44,887 nt of DNA from Candidatus Saccharibacteria bacterium UBA6209 (GCA_905370345.1 CAJPKE010000002.1:1-44887); one strand, 5' to 3'; positions 6,992 to 16,796 are shown, counted from the first letter of the stretch. The notes: generated by a model not told the origin, from the sequence alone. A program made the numbers and translations.

Positions 6992-9622
6992 ATGGCAATT
7001 ACACAACAAAAAGCGCTGAGTAAGATTTTTGGCGATCCACAGAAGAAGATTTTGAAACGATTGCGTAAGCAAGTTGACGTTATTAACGGTCTGAATGACA
7101 AATATGAAAAGATGTCCGACAAGGAGCTTCGGGCGCAAACTGATGAGCTGAAAAAGCGTTTGTCGAAGAAGAATGTGACGCTTGATACGATTTTGCCAGA
7201 TGCGTTTGCCGTGGCGAGGGAAGCCGCTAAGCGTGTGATTGGCGAGCGTCCATATGATGTGCAGTTGATTGGCGGTATGGTTCTTCATGAGGGTAACGTT
7301 GCCGAGATGAAGACCGGTGAAGGTAAGACTCTTGTGGCGACATTGCCGACTTACTTGAATGCTTTGGAGGGCAAGGGCGTTCATGTGGTGACGGTTAACG
7401 ACTATTTGGCGCAGCGCGACGCTGGTTGGATGGGCCAAGTATATGATTTCCTAGGTCTGACTACTGGTGTGATTATCAATGAGGCGTCATTTGTTTACGA
7501 TAAAGATTACGACAATGAGCATCACGACGACCCTCGAATGCGCAAGCTTCGCCCAGTTTCACGTAAAGAAGCTTACGCTGCGGATATTACTTACGGAACT
7601 AACAACGAGTTTGGCTTTGACTATTTGCGCGACAACATGGTTAATGATGTCGATTTGCTCAGGCAGCGTGAATTGAACTTCGCAATCGTTGACGAGGTTG
7701 ACTCAATTTTGATCGACGAAGCTCGTACGCCGCTTATCATCTCTGCTCCAGCGGCTGAAAATCCTGACAATTATTACACGTTTGCTAAAATCGCCGCCAA
7801 GTTGGTTCCGGAAGATTACGTTTTGGATGAGAAGCGCCGAAGTGTTGCCTTGACTGATGAAGGTGTTGAAAAGGTTCAGAAATTGTTGGGAATAAAAAAC
7901 TTGTACACACCAGATCACGTGCGCAGTGTTTATCACATGGACCAAGCTTTGCGAGCGCAGACATTGTTCAAGCGCGACAAGGATTATGTTGTAACCAACG
8001 ACGGCGAGGTGATTATCGTTGACGAACATACTGGTCGTTTGATGCAGGGTCGCCGTTATAACGAAGGCTTACATCAGGCAATTGAAGCCAAAGAGGGCGT
8101 TCCAGTGCTGGAAGAGAGTATGACTCTAGCGACAATTTCCTTCCAGAATTACTTCCGTTTGTACAATAAATTGAGCGGTATGACTGGTACGGCGTTCACT
8201 GAAGCTGAAGAGTTCCAGCAAATTTATTCACTTGATGTTATCCAAATTCCACCGAACAAACCAGTTATTCGCGAGGATAAGGAAGATCTGATTTTCAAGA
8301 CTGAAAAGGCCAAACTGAAAGCTGTCGCTGAGGCGATTAAGGATTACCACAAGCAAGGTCGTCCTGTTCTGGTTGGCTCTGGTTCTATTGAAAAGAATGA
8401 GCAAATTGCCAAATATTTGGAAAAAGAAGGCATTAAGTTTGAGATTCTGAACGCTAAGAATAATGAGCGTGAGGCTGCGATTGTTGCGAAAGCCGGCGAA
8501 AAGGGCGCGATTACTTTGGCTACAAATATTGCTGGTCGTGGTACCGACATTAAGCTTGGCGAGGGCGTGAAGGAATTGGGCGGCTTGGTTGTTATCGGTT
8601 CAGAGCGACACGAATCACGCCGAATTGACAATCAGCTGCGCGGTCGTGGCGGACGCCAGGGCGATCCAGGCGAGACTCAGTTTTACGTTTCGACCGAAGA
8701 TGATTTGATGCGAATTTTCCAGGGCGAGCGAATTGCGTCGTTGATGGATAGGCTGGGCGTTGATGATGATACGCCAATCAGAACTCGTGCCGTATCGAAA
8801 ACATTGGAAGCGGCACAGAAGCGAGTTGAAGGCTATAACTTTGATACGCGCAAAAATGTTGTTCAATACGACAATGTGATTAACCGTCATCGTCGCGTCG
8901 TTTATGTTATGCGACGTAGGATTTTGGAAGGCGATAATATTAAGCCAGAAATTGAGCGATTATTGCGAGCTAAAGTTCACGAATTGACAACTCTTCCATC
9001 GAAGAATAATCCAAAGTTTGTCGAAGATTTCTCGGTTATTTTCCCAGTTGATAAGGAAAAAATTGAAAAGGTTGGTAAGGAAAAGAAAGATCGTCTGCGC
9101 TATGAGAAGGCGCTGGAGCTGGCTGAAGAAGCTTATGCGGAGAAAGAGCGTGAGATTGGCGCTGATGATTTGCGCGGAGTTGAGCGCGAAGTCTATATGG
9201 CGGTGTTGGATACATTGTGGATGCAACATTTGGAAAATATGCAACATTTGCGCGAGGGAATTCACTGGCGAAGTGTTGGACAGCGTGATCCTTTGGTGGA
9301 ATATCGATCAGAATCTCAGAAGTTATTTGAGAGTTTGCAGGCTAATCTCCGCGATGAAGTTTTGGCAACGATATTTAATATTCATAAAGCCGACGCTACA
9401 GTCCGTCAATCTCAAGACGACGAATATGACACCGAGCTAACTAGGTTGGCGGAAAATGCCGTTGAGCGTGGCGTAAATGAAATTGGTTCAGGCGAGGAAA
9501 ATCGCGATGGTGATTTCTCTGTAAAGAAGAGTAAAACTAGCGCAGAATCTAATCGCGTTAAAAACCAAGCCCGAAAGAAGAAAAAGGCTCAGCGACAGAA
9601 CCGTAAGAAAAATCGTAAATAA
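6992..9622 (+). CDS. secA: Preprotein translocase ATPase SecA
   Basis: SecA drives secretory proteins through SecYEG by ATP hydrolysis at the inner face of the membrane. The 876-residue protein shows the Walker A motif MKTGEGKT near residue 107, the DEVDSILIDEARTPLI Walker B/DEAD-like segment near 233, the GSIEKNEQIAKYL region, TNIAGRGTDIKLG and RQGDPGETQF. The C-terminus is a lysine-rich tail (ending QRQNRKKNRK) without the zinc-binding SEC-C motif of many SecA proteins, as in other reduced forms. The ATG at 6992 (MAITQQKALSKIFGD) is chosen because the conserved helix begins there and GGGAG/AAGG lies just upstream; an upstream ATG at 6956 or 6962 would add residues not typical of the family. 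Confidence 0.97.
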   Translation: MAITQQKALSKIFGDPQKKILKRLRKQVDVINGLNDKYEKMSDKELRAQTDELKKRLSKKNVTLDTILPDAFAVAREAAKRVIGERPYDVQLIGGMVLHEGNVAEMKTGEGKTLVATLPTYLNALEGKGVHVVTVNDYLAQRDAGWMGQVYDFLGLTTGVIINEASFVYDKDYDNEHHDDPRMRKLRPVSRKEAYAADITYGTNNEFGFDYLRDNMVNDVDLLRQRELNFAIVDEVDSILIDEARTPLIISAPAAENPDNYYTFAKIAAKLVPEDYVLDEKRRSVALTDEGVEKVQKLLGIKNLYTPDHVRSVYHMDQALRAQTLFKRDKDYVVTNDGEVIIVDEHTGRLMQGRRYNEGLHQAIEAKEGVPVLEESMTLATISFQNYFRLYNKLSGMTGTAFTEAEEFQQIYSLDVIQIPPNKPVIREDKEDLIFKTEKAKLKAVAEAIKDYHKQGRPVLVGSGSIEKNEQIAKYLEKEGIKFEILNAKNNEREAAIVAKAGEKGAITLATNIAGRGTDIKLGEGVKELGGLVVIGSERHESRRIDNQLRGRGGRQGDPGETQFYVSTEDDLMRIFQGERIASLMDRLGVDDDTPIRTRAVSKTLEAAQKRVEGYNFDTRKNVVQYDNVINRHRRVVYVMRRRILEGDNIKPEIERLLRAKVHELTTLPSKNNPKFVEDFSVIFPVDKEKIEKVGKEKKDRLRYEKALELAEEAYAEKEREIGADDLRGVEREVYMAVLDTLWMQHLENMQHLREGIHWRSVGQRDPLVEYRSESQKLFESLQANLRDEVLATIFNIHKADATVRQSQDDEYDTELTRLAENAVERGVNEIGSGEENRDGDFSVKKSKTSAESNRVKNQARKKKKAQRQNRKKNRK

Positions 9623-9637
9623 TCAGAGAATTAGACG

Positions 9638-10915
9638 ATGAAACATACAGTTGAGGAAATTAGACTGAAGAATGGTGTGCGTGGCTTGTTGATTGACGTT
9701 CCAGATGCTACGGTAATGAGTTTTCAGGTGCAATTCAGGGCAGGCAATCGCTACGTTCTGAATAAAGACATTTACGAAACGGCTCACATTATGGAGCATA
9801 TGGCGTTCGGCGCGAATGAAAAATTTCGTTCGGAGCATAATTATGAGCAGGAATTTACTAAGAACGGTGCTTATCACAACGCTTACACTTCTGACTATTC
9901 AATGGTTTATGAAGCGATTTGTGCGGATTTTGAGTGGGACAGGATTTTGGAGCTTCAGAGGCTGGCTATTACTACGCCGCGATTCAACGCCGATGAGCTT
10001 GAGGCGGAAAAGGGTAATGTTCGCTCTGAATTGACTGGTTATCTTAACAATCACAATCGCGTGATGTGGCCGCGCATTCAGCAGGCGTTGGGTGAAGATA
10101 TTTTGACGTATAATCAGCGCCTAAAAACAATTGCTAATATTGAATTGAAGGATATTAAAAATCATCACAAGCGAACGCATACTTTGAAGAATATGCGGTT
10201 TGTGGTGGCTGGAAAAATGGCTGGACGAAAAGCGGCTATTAAAGAACACCTTGAGGGCTGGCAATTGGAGACGGGCGAGCGATTTGTTATTCCGCGCGAT
10301 GAACCGCGCAGGGCTAATCCGGTTTTAGTCAGACGAAAAGAGGCGACGAATTTGACGTTTGGCTGGTCAATGATGATTCCGCGCGAGCTAAGTGATGAAG
10401 AAGTCACGGCCATGAACGCATTGAATCACATTCTGACCGGCACGATGAGTTCGAGGATTTTTGGCGCGGCTCGTAAAAAAGGCTTGGCGTATGGTATTTT
10501 TAGTGATACGTCGATTGGTTTTTACGATTCGGCTTGGGATTTTGGCGGACAAGTAAATGTTGAAACTGCAGAAAAGCTCTTTGATATTATCGTGAGAGAG
10601 TTGAAGAAAGTTTTGGCTGGATCGATTTCTGAAGAAGATTTGGAAAGTGTGAAGTCATATTCGTTGGGTCGTTATCAAATGGGTGCTCAAACTGTTGGGC
10701 AAGTAAGCAATTTTTACGTAGGACGATATTTTGCTGATGATTTCGTGAGAGATTACGCCGCCGTTCCAGATTCTATTTTGGCGGTAACTCCTGATCAGTT
10801 GATTGAAACGGCTCGTCAATTTTTTGCATCCAACACATGGACGTTGGCAGCAGTTACTTCGGAAGAAAAAGAGCTATTAACAAAGCTGTACGATAAGCTC
10901 GACAAGCTGTTTTAG
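9638..10915 (+). CDS. M16-family (insulinase-like) zinc peptidase
   Basis: The 425-residue protein has the inverted zinc motif of M16 peptidases, HIMEH near residues 50-54, and the downstream glutamate region EAEKGNVRSEL near 128. The C-terminal half (ILTGTMSSRIFGAARKKGLAYGIF and SEEDLESVKSYSLGRYQMG) matches the second M16 half-domain, including the R/Y-type substrate-binding segment. It begins 15 nt after secA and is probably cotranscribed; no strong ribosome binding site is visible. Bacterial M16 peptidases of this size are processing peptidases or degrade peptides. No signal peptide is evident, so a cytoplasmic location is likely. The substrate is unknown. Confidence 0.88.
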   Translation: MKHTVEEIRLKNGVRGLLIDVPDATVMSFQVQFRAGNRYVLNKDIYETAHIMEHMAFGANEKFRSEHNYEQEFTKNGAYHNAYTSDYSMVYEAICADFEWDRILELQRLAITTPRFNADELEAEKGNVRSELTGYLNNHNRVMWPRIQQALGEDILTYNQRLKTIANIELKDIKNHHKRTHTLKNMRFVVAGKMAGRKAAIKEHLEGWQLETGERFVIPRDEPRRANPVLVRRKEATNLTFGWSMMIPRELSDEEVTAMNALNHILTGTMSSRIFGAARKKGLAYGIFSDTSIGFYDSAWDFGGQVNVETAEKLFDIIVRELKKVLAGSISEEDLESVKSYSLGRYQMGAQTVGQVSNFYVGRYFADDFVRDYAAVPDSILAVTPDQLIETARQFFASNTWTLAAVTSEEKELLTKLYDKLDKLF

Positions 10916-10939
10916 GGTGTAATCGTAAATTGCTCGTGA

Positions 10940-10945
10940 TATAAT
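10940..10945 (+). promoter_or_regulatory. -10 box of murD, leaderless arrangement
   Basis: TATAAT preceded by TGA (extended -10 form TGATATAAT) ends 6 nt before the ATG at 10952. Confidence 0.75.
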
Positions 10946-10951
10946 CAGGTT

Positions 10952-12196
10952 ATGAAAATTGTCATTGCTGGTTTTGGTGTTGAAGGTCAATCTAATTTGC
11001 GTTATTTTCGAGAGAAGTTTCCGGAAGCTGATTTTTTGGTGGCGGACGAGCGTGAAAAAGTAGATAATTTGCCGGAAAATGTGGCTTATCAGACGGGATT
11101 TTCGGGGCTGGAGGACGCAGATTTAATCGTTAGGTCGCCAAGTCTTCCGCCAAAAAAGATAAAGACTAGCGGTCGAATTTGGTCGGCGACAAATGAGTTT
11201 TTTGCCAATTGCCCAGCGACTATAATTGGCGTGACTGGCACAAAAGGCAAGGGGACGACGTGTAGTTTTATCTCGTCGATTTTGCGCGCGGCAGGTAAAA
11301 CCGTTCATTTAGTGGGGAATATTGGCGTGCCAGCTTTGGATATTTTGCCAAAAATTGAGAAAAATGACATTGTCGTTTATGAATTGTCCAGTTTTCAATT
11401 GTGGGATTTGCAAAAATCTCCGCACGTTGCCGTGGTGCTGATGATTGAGCCTGATCATTTGAATGTTCACGCTGATTTTAATGACTATTTGGCAGCAAAA
11501 GCGAATATTGCTAAGTTCCAAACCGCGGACGATTATGTTGTCTATAATTCTCAAAATGAGTTTAGCTCGTCGATTGCAGATACGAGTTCGGCGCAGAAAA
11601 AGGAATATCCATTTGTTCTCTCGGACGATATAACTTCTGCGATTCGCTTGCCGGGGAAACATAATATTGACAATGCGTGCGCGGCGATAGCGGCGGTGAA
11701 ATCGATTTTGCCGGACGTGTCGGATGATGAGATAAAGAAGGGGCTTAGCGAGTTTACAGGGTTGCCGCACCGACTTAAGTTTGTTGCTGAAAAATACGGT
11801 GTGAAATATTACGATGACAGCATTTCGACAACTCCAGGCAGTGCGATTGCGGCATTAAAAGCTTTTGCAGAACCGAAGATTTTAATTTTGGGCGGCTCGG
11901 ATAAGGGCGCGGATTATTCAGAATTGGCGCAAGAAATTGCCCGACAAAACGTGCGACTGATAATTATCAATGGCACTAACGCTGATGAAATTAGGGAAGT
12001 TTTAAGGGAAGAAAAAATTGATTGCGAAATTGTCCAATTGAATATGGCAGGAATGAAAGAAGTTGCCAAATCAGCCAAAAATAAGGCGCAATCTGGCGAC
12101 GTGGTGATTCTTAGCCCAGCGGCTGCCAGCTTTGATATGTTTAAGAGCTATTCTGATCGTGGCGAGCAATTTGTCGCCGCCGTAGAAGAGCTTTAA
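10952..12196 (+). CDS. murD: UDP-N-acetylmuramoyl-L-alanine:D-glutamate ligase
   Basis: MurD adds D-glutamate to UDP-MurNAc-L-Ala in the cytoplasm. The 414-residue protein has an N-terminal Rossmann-like domain ([17 protein letters not shown]), the ATP-binding loop [11 protein letters not shown] near residues 92-102 (GTKGKGTT rather than the common GTNGKTT form), [17 protein letters not shown] and the C-terminal domain with [19 protein letters not shown] and [14 protein letters not shown]. It lies well away from the dcw cluster in this window. Its last four bases overlap the 3' end of the convergent hpt gene, and no terminator separates them. Confidence 0.93.
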   Translation: MKIVIAGFGVEGQSNLRYFREKFPEADFLVADEREKVDNLPENVAYQTGFSGLEDADLIVRSPSLPPKKIKTSGRIWSATNEFFANCPATIIGVTGTKGKGTTCSFISSILRAAGKTVHLVGNIGVPALDILPKIEKNDIVVYELSSFQLWDLQKSPHVAVVLMIEPDHLNVHADFNDYLAAKANIAKFQTADDYVVYNSQNEFSSSIADTSSAQKKEYPFVLSDDITSAIRLPGKHNIDNACAAIAAVKSILPDVSDDEIKKGLSEFTGLPHRLKFVAEKYGVKYYDDSISTTPGSAIAALKAFAEPKILILGGSDKGADYSELAQEIARQNVRLIIINGTNADEIREVLREEKIDCEIVQLNMAGMKEVAKSAKNKAQSGDVVILSPAAASFDMFKSYSDRGEQFVAAVEEL

Positions 12197-12732
12197 TCTT
12201 GATAAACTTCTGGTTTTAAGACGCCGATGTATGGCAAGTTGCGATATTGTTGGCGAAAATCCAGACCGTAGCCAACGACAAATTCATTCGGCGTATCAAT
12301 ACCGACATAGTCGGCTTTTGCGTCAACTTCACGCCGCGCTGGTTTGTCTAATAGCGAGCATATTTTTACCGACGCAGCATTTTTTGCGGCAAATAATTCT
12401 CTTAGCGCCTGGGCTGTTCGACCGCTGTCAATTATGTCCTCAACTATCAACACATGCCTATCCGTTACGTCGGTGTCCAAATCTTTGATAATTTTTACAG
12501 ATCCGGAAGATTTTGTGTCGTCGCCGTAGCTGGAGACCGCCATGAAATCAATTTCCATATAGCAATCCATCGCTTGTATCAAGTCGATCATAAACGGCGC
12601 CGCGCCGCGTAAAATACCCACGACAACAGGATTTTTATCGTGATAATCCTCGGTCAATTTTTTCCCAAGTTTTTGAACTGCCGTTTTTATTTCTTCGTTC
12701 GTAAATAGAATTTTCTCAATGTCTTTATCCAT
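12193..12732 (-). CDS. hpt: Hypoxanthine phosphoribosyltransferase
   Basis: The enzyme salvages hypoxanthine or guanine to IMP or GMP using PRPP. The 179-residue protein has the PRPP-binding motif [17 protein letters not shown] near residues 95-111, the upstream [15 protein letters not shown] substrate segment and the flexible-loop [14 protein letters not shown]. It is convergent with murD and divergent from prfB. On the minus strand a TAAAAT box (plus-strand 12739-12744) ends 6 nt before the ATG, so this gene also appears leaderless. Purine salvage is expected in a host-dependent organism with limited biosynthesis. Confidence 0.95.
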   Translation of the reverse strand: MDKDIEKILFTNEEIKTAVQKLGKKLTEDYHDKNPVVVGILRGAAPFMIDLIQAMDCYMEIDFMAVSSYGDDTKSSGSVKIIKDLDTDVTDRHVLIVEDIIDSGRTAQALRELFAAKNAASVKICSLLDKPARREVDAKADYVGIDTPNEFVVGYGLDFRQQYRNLPYIGVLKPEVYQD

Positions 12733-12738
12733 CTTTTT

Positions 12739-12776
12739 ATTTTAACAGAGAATTGAGCGTTGAAAAATGGTACAAT
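12739..12776. promoter_or_regulatory. Divergent hpt/prfB promoters, both leaderless
   Basis: For hpt on the minus strand, TAAAAT occupies 12744-12739 and ends 6 nt before its ATG. For prfB on the plus strand, TACAAT at 12771-12776 in the context TGGTACAAT ends 7 nt before the ATG at 12784. Only 51 bp separate the two start codons. Confidence 0.7.
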
Positions 12777-12783
12777 AAAATAT

Positions 12784-13875
12784 ATGCAACCGCTAAAAAA
12801 GAAAATTGGTGAATTAGAAAAAGAAATTGAACAGGCTAAAAAAGCGCTGAAGTTTTCTGATTTGGAGCAGAAATTGGCGGAGCTGGATGATCAATTAAAC
12901 CAACCAGAAATTTGGAATAATCCTGATTACGCCCAAGAATTAACGAAACAGGCCGCCAGCCTCCGTCAGACCGTCGAACCTTGGCAGACTTTGACGGTGC
13001 AAGTTGGCGATATGGTTGAGCTGATGGAACTTGGTGATGATGATTTATTGCCGGAATTCCAAGCGCAAGTTGCGGCGATTGAGAAGAGTTTTGAGAGCCA
13101 TAAAACCGATTTGTTATTCTCTGGCGAATATGACAATCGCTCGGCAATTATGCGTATTTCTGCTGGAGTGGGCGGACTGGATGCTCAGGATTTTGCGGCG
13201 ATGTTGGAGCGAATGTATTTGCGTTGGGCGGAAAAATCTGGAATGAAGGTTGATATGCTGGAACGCTCAACAAATGACGACGCTGGAATTAAAACGGTCG
13301 TTTTGGAGATTTCTGGATCTTTTGCTTATGGAAAACTGCGGTCGGAAAATGGCGTGCATCGTTTGGTGAGATTAAGTCCGTTTAATGCCGACAATTTGCG
13401 CCAGACTAGTTTTGCGCTTGTCGAGGTTTTGCCGAAAATTGACGCGCCCGATGAAATATCAATTGACCCGAATGATTTAAGAATTGACGTCTATCGTTCG
13501 GGTGGCAAGGGCGGTCAAGGTGTAAATACGACGGATTCGGCGGTTCGAGTGACGCATGAGCCGACGGGAATTACGGTGGCTATTCAGAATGAGCGCTCGC
13601 AGATTCAGAACAAAGAAACGGCATTGAAGATTTTGCGGTCAAAATTGCTAGCGATGAAATTAGAGCAACACGCCGAAACTCTGTCTGATCTTAGGGCTGG
13701 CGAATCGGCAAACTGGGGTAGCCAAATTAGAAATTATGTCCTACACCCGTATACCTTAGTTAAGGATACGCGCACAAAGCACGAAAATCGCAACGCTCAA
13801 GGTGTTTTGGATGGTGATATTGACGAATTTATCACGGCATATTTAGAACAAAACACTAATTCTAAAAATATTTAG
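12784..13875 (+). CDS. prfB: Peptide chain release factor 2
   Basis: RF2 ends translation at UGA and UAA. The 363-residue protein has the codon-reading SPF tripeptide (RLSPFNADN, near residue 197) that distinguishes RF2 from RF1, and the catalytic GGQ loop near 242 (SGGKGGQGVNTTDSAV). The usual programmed +1 frameshift of many prfB genes is absent: the frame is continuous from the start. The ATG at 12784 is chosen because the TACAAT box lies 7 nt upstream, so the ATG at 12760 would be outside the transcript. A working RF2 and natural TGA stops argue for UGA as stop rather than glycine, unlike Gracilibacteria. Confidence 0.95.
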   Translation: MQPLKKKIGELEKEIEQAKKALKFSDLEQKLAELDDQLNQPEIWNNPDYAQELTKQAASLRQTVEPWQTLTVQVGDMVELMELGDDDLLPEFQAQVAAIEKSFESHKTDLLFSGEYDNRSAIMRISAGVGGLDAQDFAAMLERMYLRWAEKSGMKVDMLERSTNDDAGIKTVVLEISGSFAYGKLRSENGVHRLVRLSPFNADNLRQTSFALVEVLPKIDAPDEISIDPNDLRIDVYRSGGKGGQGVNTTDSAVRVTHEPTGITVAIQNERSQIQNKETALKILRSKLLAMKLEQHAETLSDLRAGESANWGSQIRNYVLHPYTLVKDTRTKHENRNAQGVLDGDIDEFITAYLEQNTNSKNI

Positions 13876-13882
13876 CTTATGG

Positions 13883-13888
13883 TATAAT
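13883..13888 (+). promoter_or_regulatory. -10 box of ftsEX, leaderless arrangement
   Basis: TGGTATAAT with TATAAT at 13883-13888 ends 7 nt before the ftsE ATG at 13896. Confidence 0.75.
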
Positions 13889-13895
13889 ACTATTA

Positions 13896-14579
13896 ATGAT
13901 TCTGTTAGATAGGGTAACGAAGAACTACGGTAAAAGTAATAAGCCGGCATTGAATCGAGCAAGCATTCATGTTGGCGCTGGCGAATTTGTGATTATTGTT
14001 GGCACGTCGGGTGCTGGCAAATCGACGCTTTTGAAGCTTTTGACTCGCGAAGAAAAGCCGAGCTCTGGAAAAATTGTGGTTGGTGGAATTGATTATGACA
14101 ATTTGAAGGACAAGCATATTCCGCTGTTGCGTCGTAAAATTGGCGTGGTTTTTCAGGATTTTAAGTTGCTTCCGAATCGAACGGTGTTTGAAAATGTGGC
14201 GTTTGCGCTGGAAATTGCTGGAATGACAAATCGGGAAATTAAGGCAACTGTGCCGAAGGTGATTGAGTTGGTTGGTCTTAAGGGGAAGGAAAAACATTTT
14301 CCTCATCAGCTTTCTGGCGGTGAGCGTCAGCGTGTAGCGATTGCGCGTGCAGTGGTTCGTCAACCGAAGATTTTGATTGCAGATGAGCCGACTGGAAACT
14401 TGGACCCGAAGCACAGTTGGGATATTGTTCGCTTGCTGGAAAAGATTAACAAGTATGGCACGACGGTTATTTTGACGACTCACAACGTGGAGATTGTTAA
14501 CAAATTGAAGCGGCGCGTTATTACAATTGATCATGGTAAAATCACCTCTGATCAGGCGAGAGGGAGTTATAAACAGTAA
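13896..14579 (+). CDS. ftsE: Cell division ATP-binding protein FtsE
   Basis: FtsE is the ATPase of the FtsEX complex, which couples division at the septum to activation of peptidoglycan hydrolases. The 227-residue protein has Walker A GTSGAGKST near residues 36-44, Q-loop VFQDFKLL, signature LSGGERQR near 138 and Walker B ILIADEPTGNLDP. The FQDFKLLPNRTVFENVAFAL text is characteristic of FtsE rather than LolD. Its stop overlaps the ftsX start in a TAATG, and a PcsB-like hydrolase follows ftsX, the classical partner set. Confidence 0.96.
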   Translation: MILLDRVTKNYGKSNKPALNRASIHVGAGEFVIIVGTSGAGKSTLLKLLTREEKPSSGKIVVGGIDYDNLKDKHIPLLRRKIGVVFQDFKLLPNRTVFENVAFALEIAGMTNREIKATVPKVIELVGLKGKEKHFPHQLSGGERQRVAIARAVVRQPKILIADEPTGNLDPKHSWDIVRLLEKINKYGTTVILTTHNVEIVNKLKRRVITIDHGKITSDQARGSYKQ

Positions 14580-15565
14580 TGAAATCAGCTAGCAAATCCA
14601 ACAAGAACAAAGAAACTATCCGTATACGTCAGCGTCGAAGAGGTTGGCTGACTTTTGTTAGGATGTGTCGATATGGTATCAATAACTTCAGCCGTAATGC
14701 CTGGCTGACAATTGCTGCGACTGCGGTGATGAGCGTCACGTTGATTATCGTGTTTATAACATTATCAGCGCGTCAGGTTTTGGTTGACACTGTTTCAAAT
14801 GTCTCTAAGCGTGCCGATATGTCAATTTACTTAAAGGGCGACACGTCAGAAAAAACGATTAAAACGATTAAATCTCGAATTGAAAAATTAGATAATGTCG
14901 ATAGCGTTAAGTATATTTCCGCAGAAGAAGCGCGTGAAAAGCAAGCCGAGCAATATAAGGACAATCCAGACACGCTTGAGGCGATTCGCGAGTCTAGTAA
15001 TGAGATGTCGGCAACGCTTCGTGTTTCCGTGAAAGAATTGAACAACCAGCAGTCATTAAATAATTTTGTTAAAACTGATGATTTATATAAAAAATATAAA
15101 GATCCTAACAGGGAACCATCATTCTCAGGTGAGCGCCAGCAAGCTATTAAAACAGTTGGTAGTTGGGTGAGATTGGCGAGTATTGGCGGTTCAATCGCTA
15201 CAGTTGTTTTCGTGGTAATATCCTCGCTTGTGGTCTTTAACACTATTCGCATGGCAATTTTCAACCGCAAGGACGAGATTGAGATGATGAAGTTGATCGG
15301 CGCAGAACGCAGTTTCATCAGAGGTCCGTTTATCGTTGAGGCTATAATGTACGGATTTATTGCGGCAATTATCGCAACGGTGGTTGGGTACGGACTGTTA
15401 ATTTTTGCACATGATCCGATGGTAAAATACGGAATTCCTATCGATAATCTTTTGAATCATCTAAAAATGTACGGCGTGCTGGTTTTCTTGAGTATGATTC
15501 TGGTCGGCGCGGCAATTGGCGTGGTGTCATCTTGGGTGGCAACTCGCAAATATCTTAAGTTGTAA
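14579..15565 (+). CDS. ftsX: Cell division protein FtsX
   Basis: The 328-residue membrane partner of FtsE has a basic cytoplasmic N-terminus, a first membrane segment near residues 42-64 (AWLTIAATAVMSVTLIIVFI), an extracytoplasmic domain (about 65-200) and three C-terminal membrane segments (about 205-320) with the FtsX motif FNTIRMAIFNRKDEIEMMKLIGA. The extracytoplasmic loop is where FtsX proteins bind and activate coiled-coil hydrolases. The gene overlaps ftsE by one base and is translationally coupled. Confidence 0.95.
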   Translation: MKSASKSNKNKETIRIRQRRRGWLTFVRMCRYGINNFSRNAWLTIAATAVMSVTLIIVFITLSARQVLVDTVSNVSKRADMSIYLKGDTSEKTIKTIKSRIEKLDNVDSVKYISAEEAREKQAEQYKDNPDTLEAIRESSNEMSATLRVSVKELNNQQSLNNFVKTDDLYKKYKDPNREPSFSGERQQAIKTVGSWVRLASIGGSIATVVFVVISSLVVFNTIRMAIFNRKDEIEMMKLIGAERSFIRGPFIVEAIMYGFIAAIIATVVGYGLLIFAHDPMVKYGIPIDNLLNHLKMYGVLVFLSMILVGAAIGVVSSWVATRKYLKL

Positions 15566-15571
15566 AAATCC

Positions 15572-15601
15572 TTGACATGCTGATTATGCTTATGCTAACA
15601 T
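15572..15601 (+). promoter_or_regulatory. Promoter of the PcsB-like hydrolase, leaderless arrangement
   Basis: TTGACA at 15572-15577 and TAACAT at 15596-15601 are separated by 18 nt. The -10 box ends 6 nt before the ATG at 15608. Confidence 0.75.
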
Positions 15602-15607
15602 AGATGT

Positions 15608-16747
15608 ATGAAACTACGGTCCACCACACCAGTTTCGGCATCACTAGTCAGCAGAGCTTCTCTGGTGGCGATGTCTGCATTGCTCGCTGGATCGGGCATT
15701 TTTGGCTTGGCATCACACGTATTAGCTCGCGACTATAACGCCGAAATTCAGGCAAAACAACAAGAAGCAGACAACTATAATTCTGAGGCTTCGCGCTTGG
15801 GTGAGATGGCTGATAGTTTACAGGCGGAACTTGATAAGATAAACGGACAGATATCAGCTATCCAAGCGCAGATTTCTGATAGCCAAAAGAAGATTAATAG
15901 TCTTAATGATCAGATAAAAAAGAACGAAGAGTTAATTAAGCACAATCGTAAAGCGATGGGGCGAATTTTGGCGGATTTGTATGTTGATGATCAGATTTCG
16001 CCGCTGGAGATGCTTGCTAGTTCAAAAAATATTAGCGATTACATCGATAAGCAAGAACAGCGTAATTCTTTGAAAACTTCATTGAATGATAAGATTAAAG
16101 AAATTAAGTCTTTGCAGAAAAAGCTGGAAGAGAATAAGAAGTCTGTCGAGAATACGCTTCGCGACCAAGAATTGCAGCGCAATGCGATGGCTGCTAAACA
16201 GTCTGAGAAGGCGAAACTGATTACTGATACGAAGAATGACCAGAATAACTATGCGGCTCTGGCTCAGAAGCGCAATTCCGAGGTAGCGAAGTTGCGAGAA
16301 GAACAGGCTGCTGCTAACCGACGAGCTCTTGGTGGCAGTAATGTTTCGATTCCGGGCGGCGTACCTGGCGGCGGTGGCTATCCTGGCGCTTGGGCGAGTG
16401 CTCCACTCGACGCTTATGACGATCCATGGGGGCTATACACGCGTGAATGCGTGAGCTACGTGGCTTGGAAAATTCATAGCACTGGACGATATGTTCCGCA
16501 TTTTGGTGGCGCAGGCAACGCGAATCAATGGCCGTCAACTGCAGCGCGCTATGGTATTTCTAGCGGCTCAACGCCAAAAGCTGGTGCGGCTGCTGTGATG
16601 AATATTGGATATTATGGACACGTTATGTATGTTGAGTCCGTCAATGGCGACGGAACTATTACCGTTAGCGATTATAACTTTGCCTGGGATGGTTTATATA
16701 GGTATTACACACGCTCAGCTTCAGGATTGACCTACGTTTACTTCTAA
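15608..16747 (+). CDS. PcsB-like peptidoglycan hydrolase with coiled coil and CHAP domain
   Basis: The 379-residue protein has an N-terminal signal/anchor segment (about residues 14-40, ending near VLARDYNAE), a long coiled coil (about 45-235, rich in Q, K, E and repeated AIQAQISDSQKKI-type heptads), a short Gly/Pro linker (SIPGGVPGGGGYPG) and a C-terminal CHAP domain. The CHAP catalytic cysteine is in TRECVSYVAW near residue 280 and the histidine in YYGHVMYVES near 338. This architecture is that of PcsB/CwlO-type hydrolases activated by FtsEX, whose genes lie directly upstream. It most likely cleaves stem peptides or cross-bridges during daughter-cell separation. A terminator follows. Confidence 0.93.
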   Translation: MKLRSTTPVSASLVSRASLVAMSALLAGSGIFGLASHVLARDYNAEIQAKQQEADNYNSEASRLGEMADSLQAELDKINGQISAIQAQISDSQKKINSLNDQIKKNEELIKHNRKAMGRILADLYVDDQISPLEMLASSKNISDYIDKQEQRNSLKTSLNDKIKEIKSLQKKLEENKKSVENTLRDQELQRNAMAAKQSEKAKLITDTKNDQNNYAALAQKRNSEVAKLREEQAAANRRALGGSNVSIPGGVPGGGGYPGAWASAPLDAYDDPWGLYTRECVSYVAWKIHSTGRYVPHFGGAGNANQWPSTAARYGISSGSTPKAGAAAVMNIGYYGHVMYVESVNGDGTITVSDYNFAWDGLYRYYTRSASGLTYVYF

Positions 16748-16765
16748 TCAGTATAGTGATACACA

Positions 16766-16792
16766 AAAACGCTCGTGTTAAACGGGCGTTTT
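16766..16792 (+). terminator. Intrinsic terminator after the CHAP hydrolase
   Basis: AAAACGCTCG at 16766-16775 pairs with CGGGCGTTTT at 16783-16792 (one G-T pair) around a 7-nt loop. The A-rich left arm makes it potentially bidirectional. Confidence 0.88.
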
Positions 16793-16796
16793 GTAG

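Noticed and set aside
12784..13875. Recoded UGA (glycine) as in Gracilibacteria
   Set aside because: RF2 with an SPF motif is present, and several genes end naturally at TGA in tight stop/start overlaps (for example murG and the histidine kinase).
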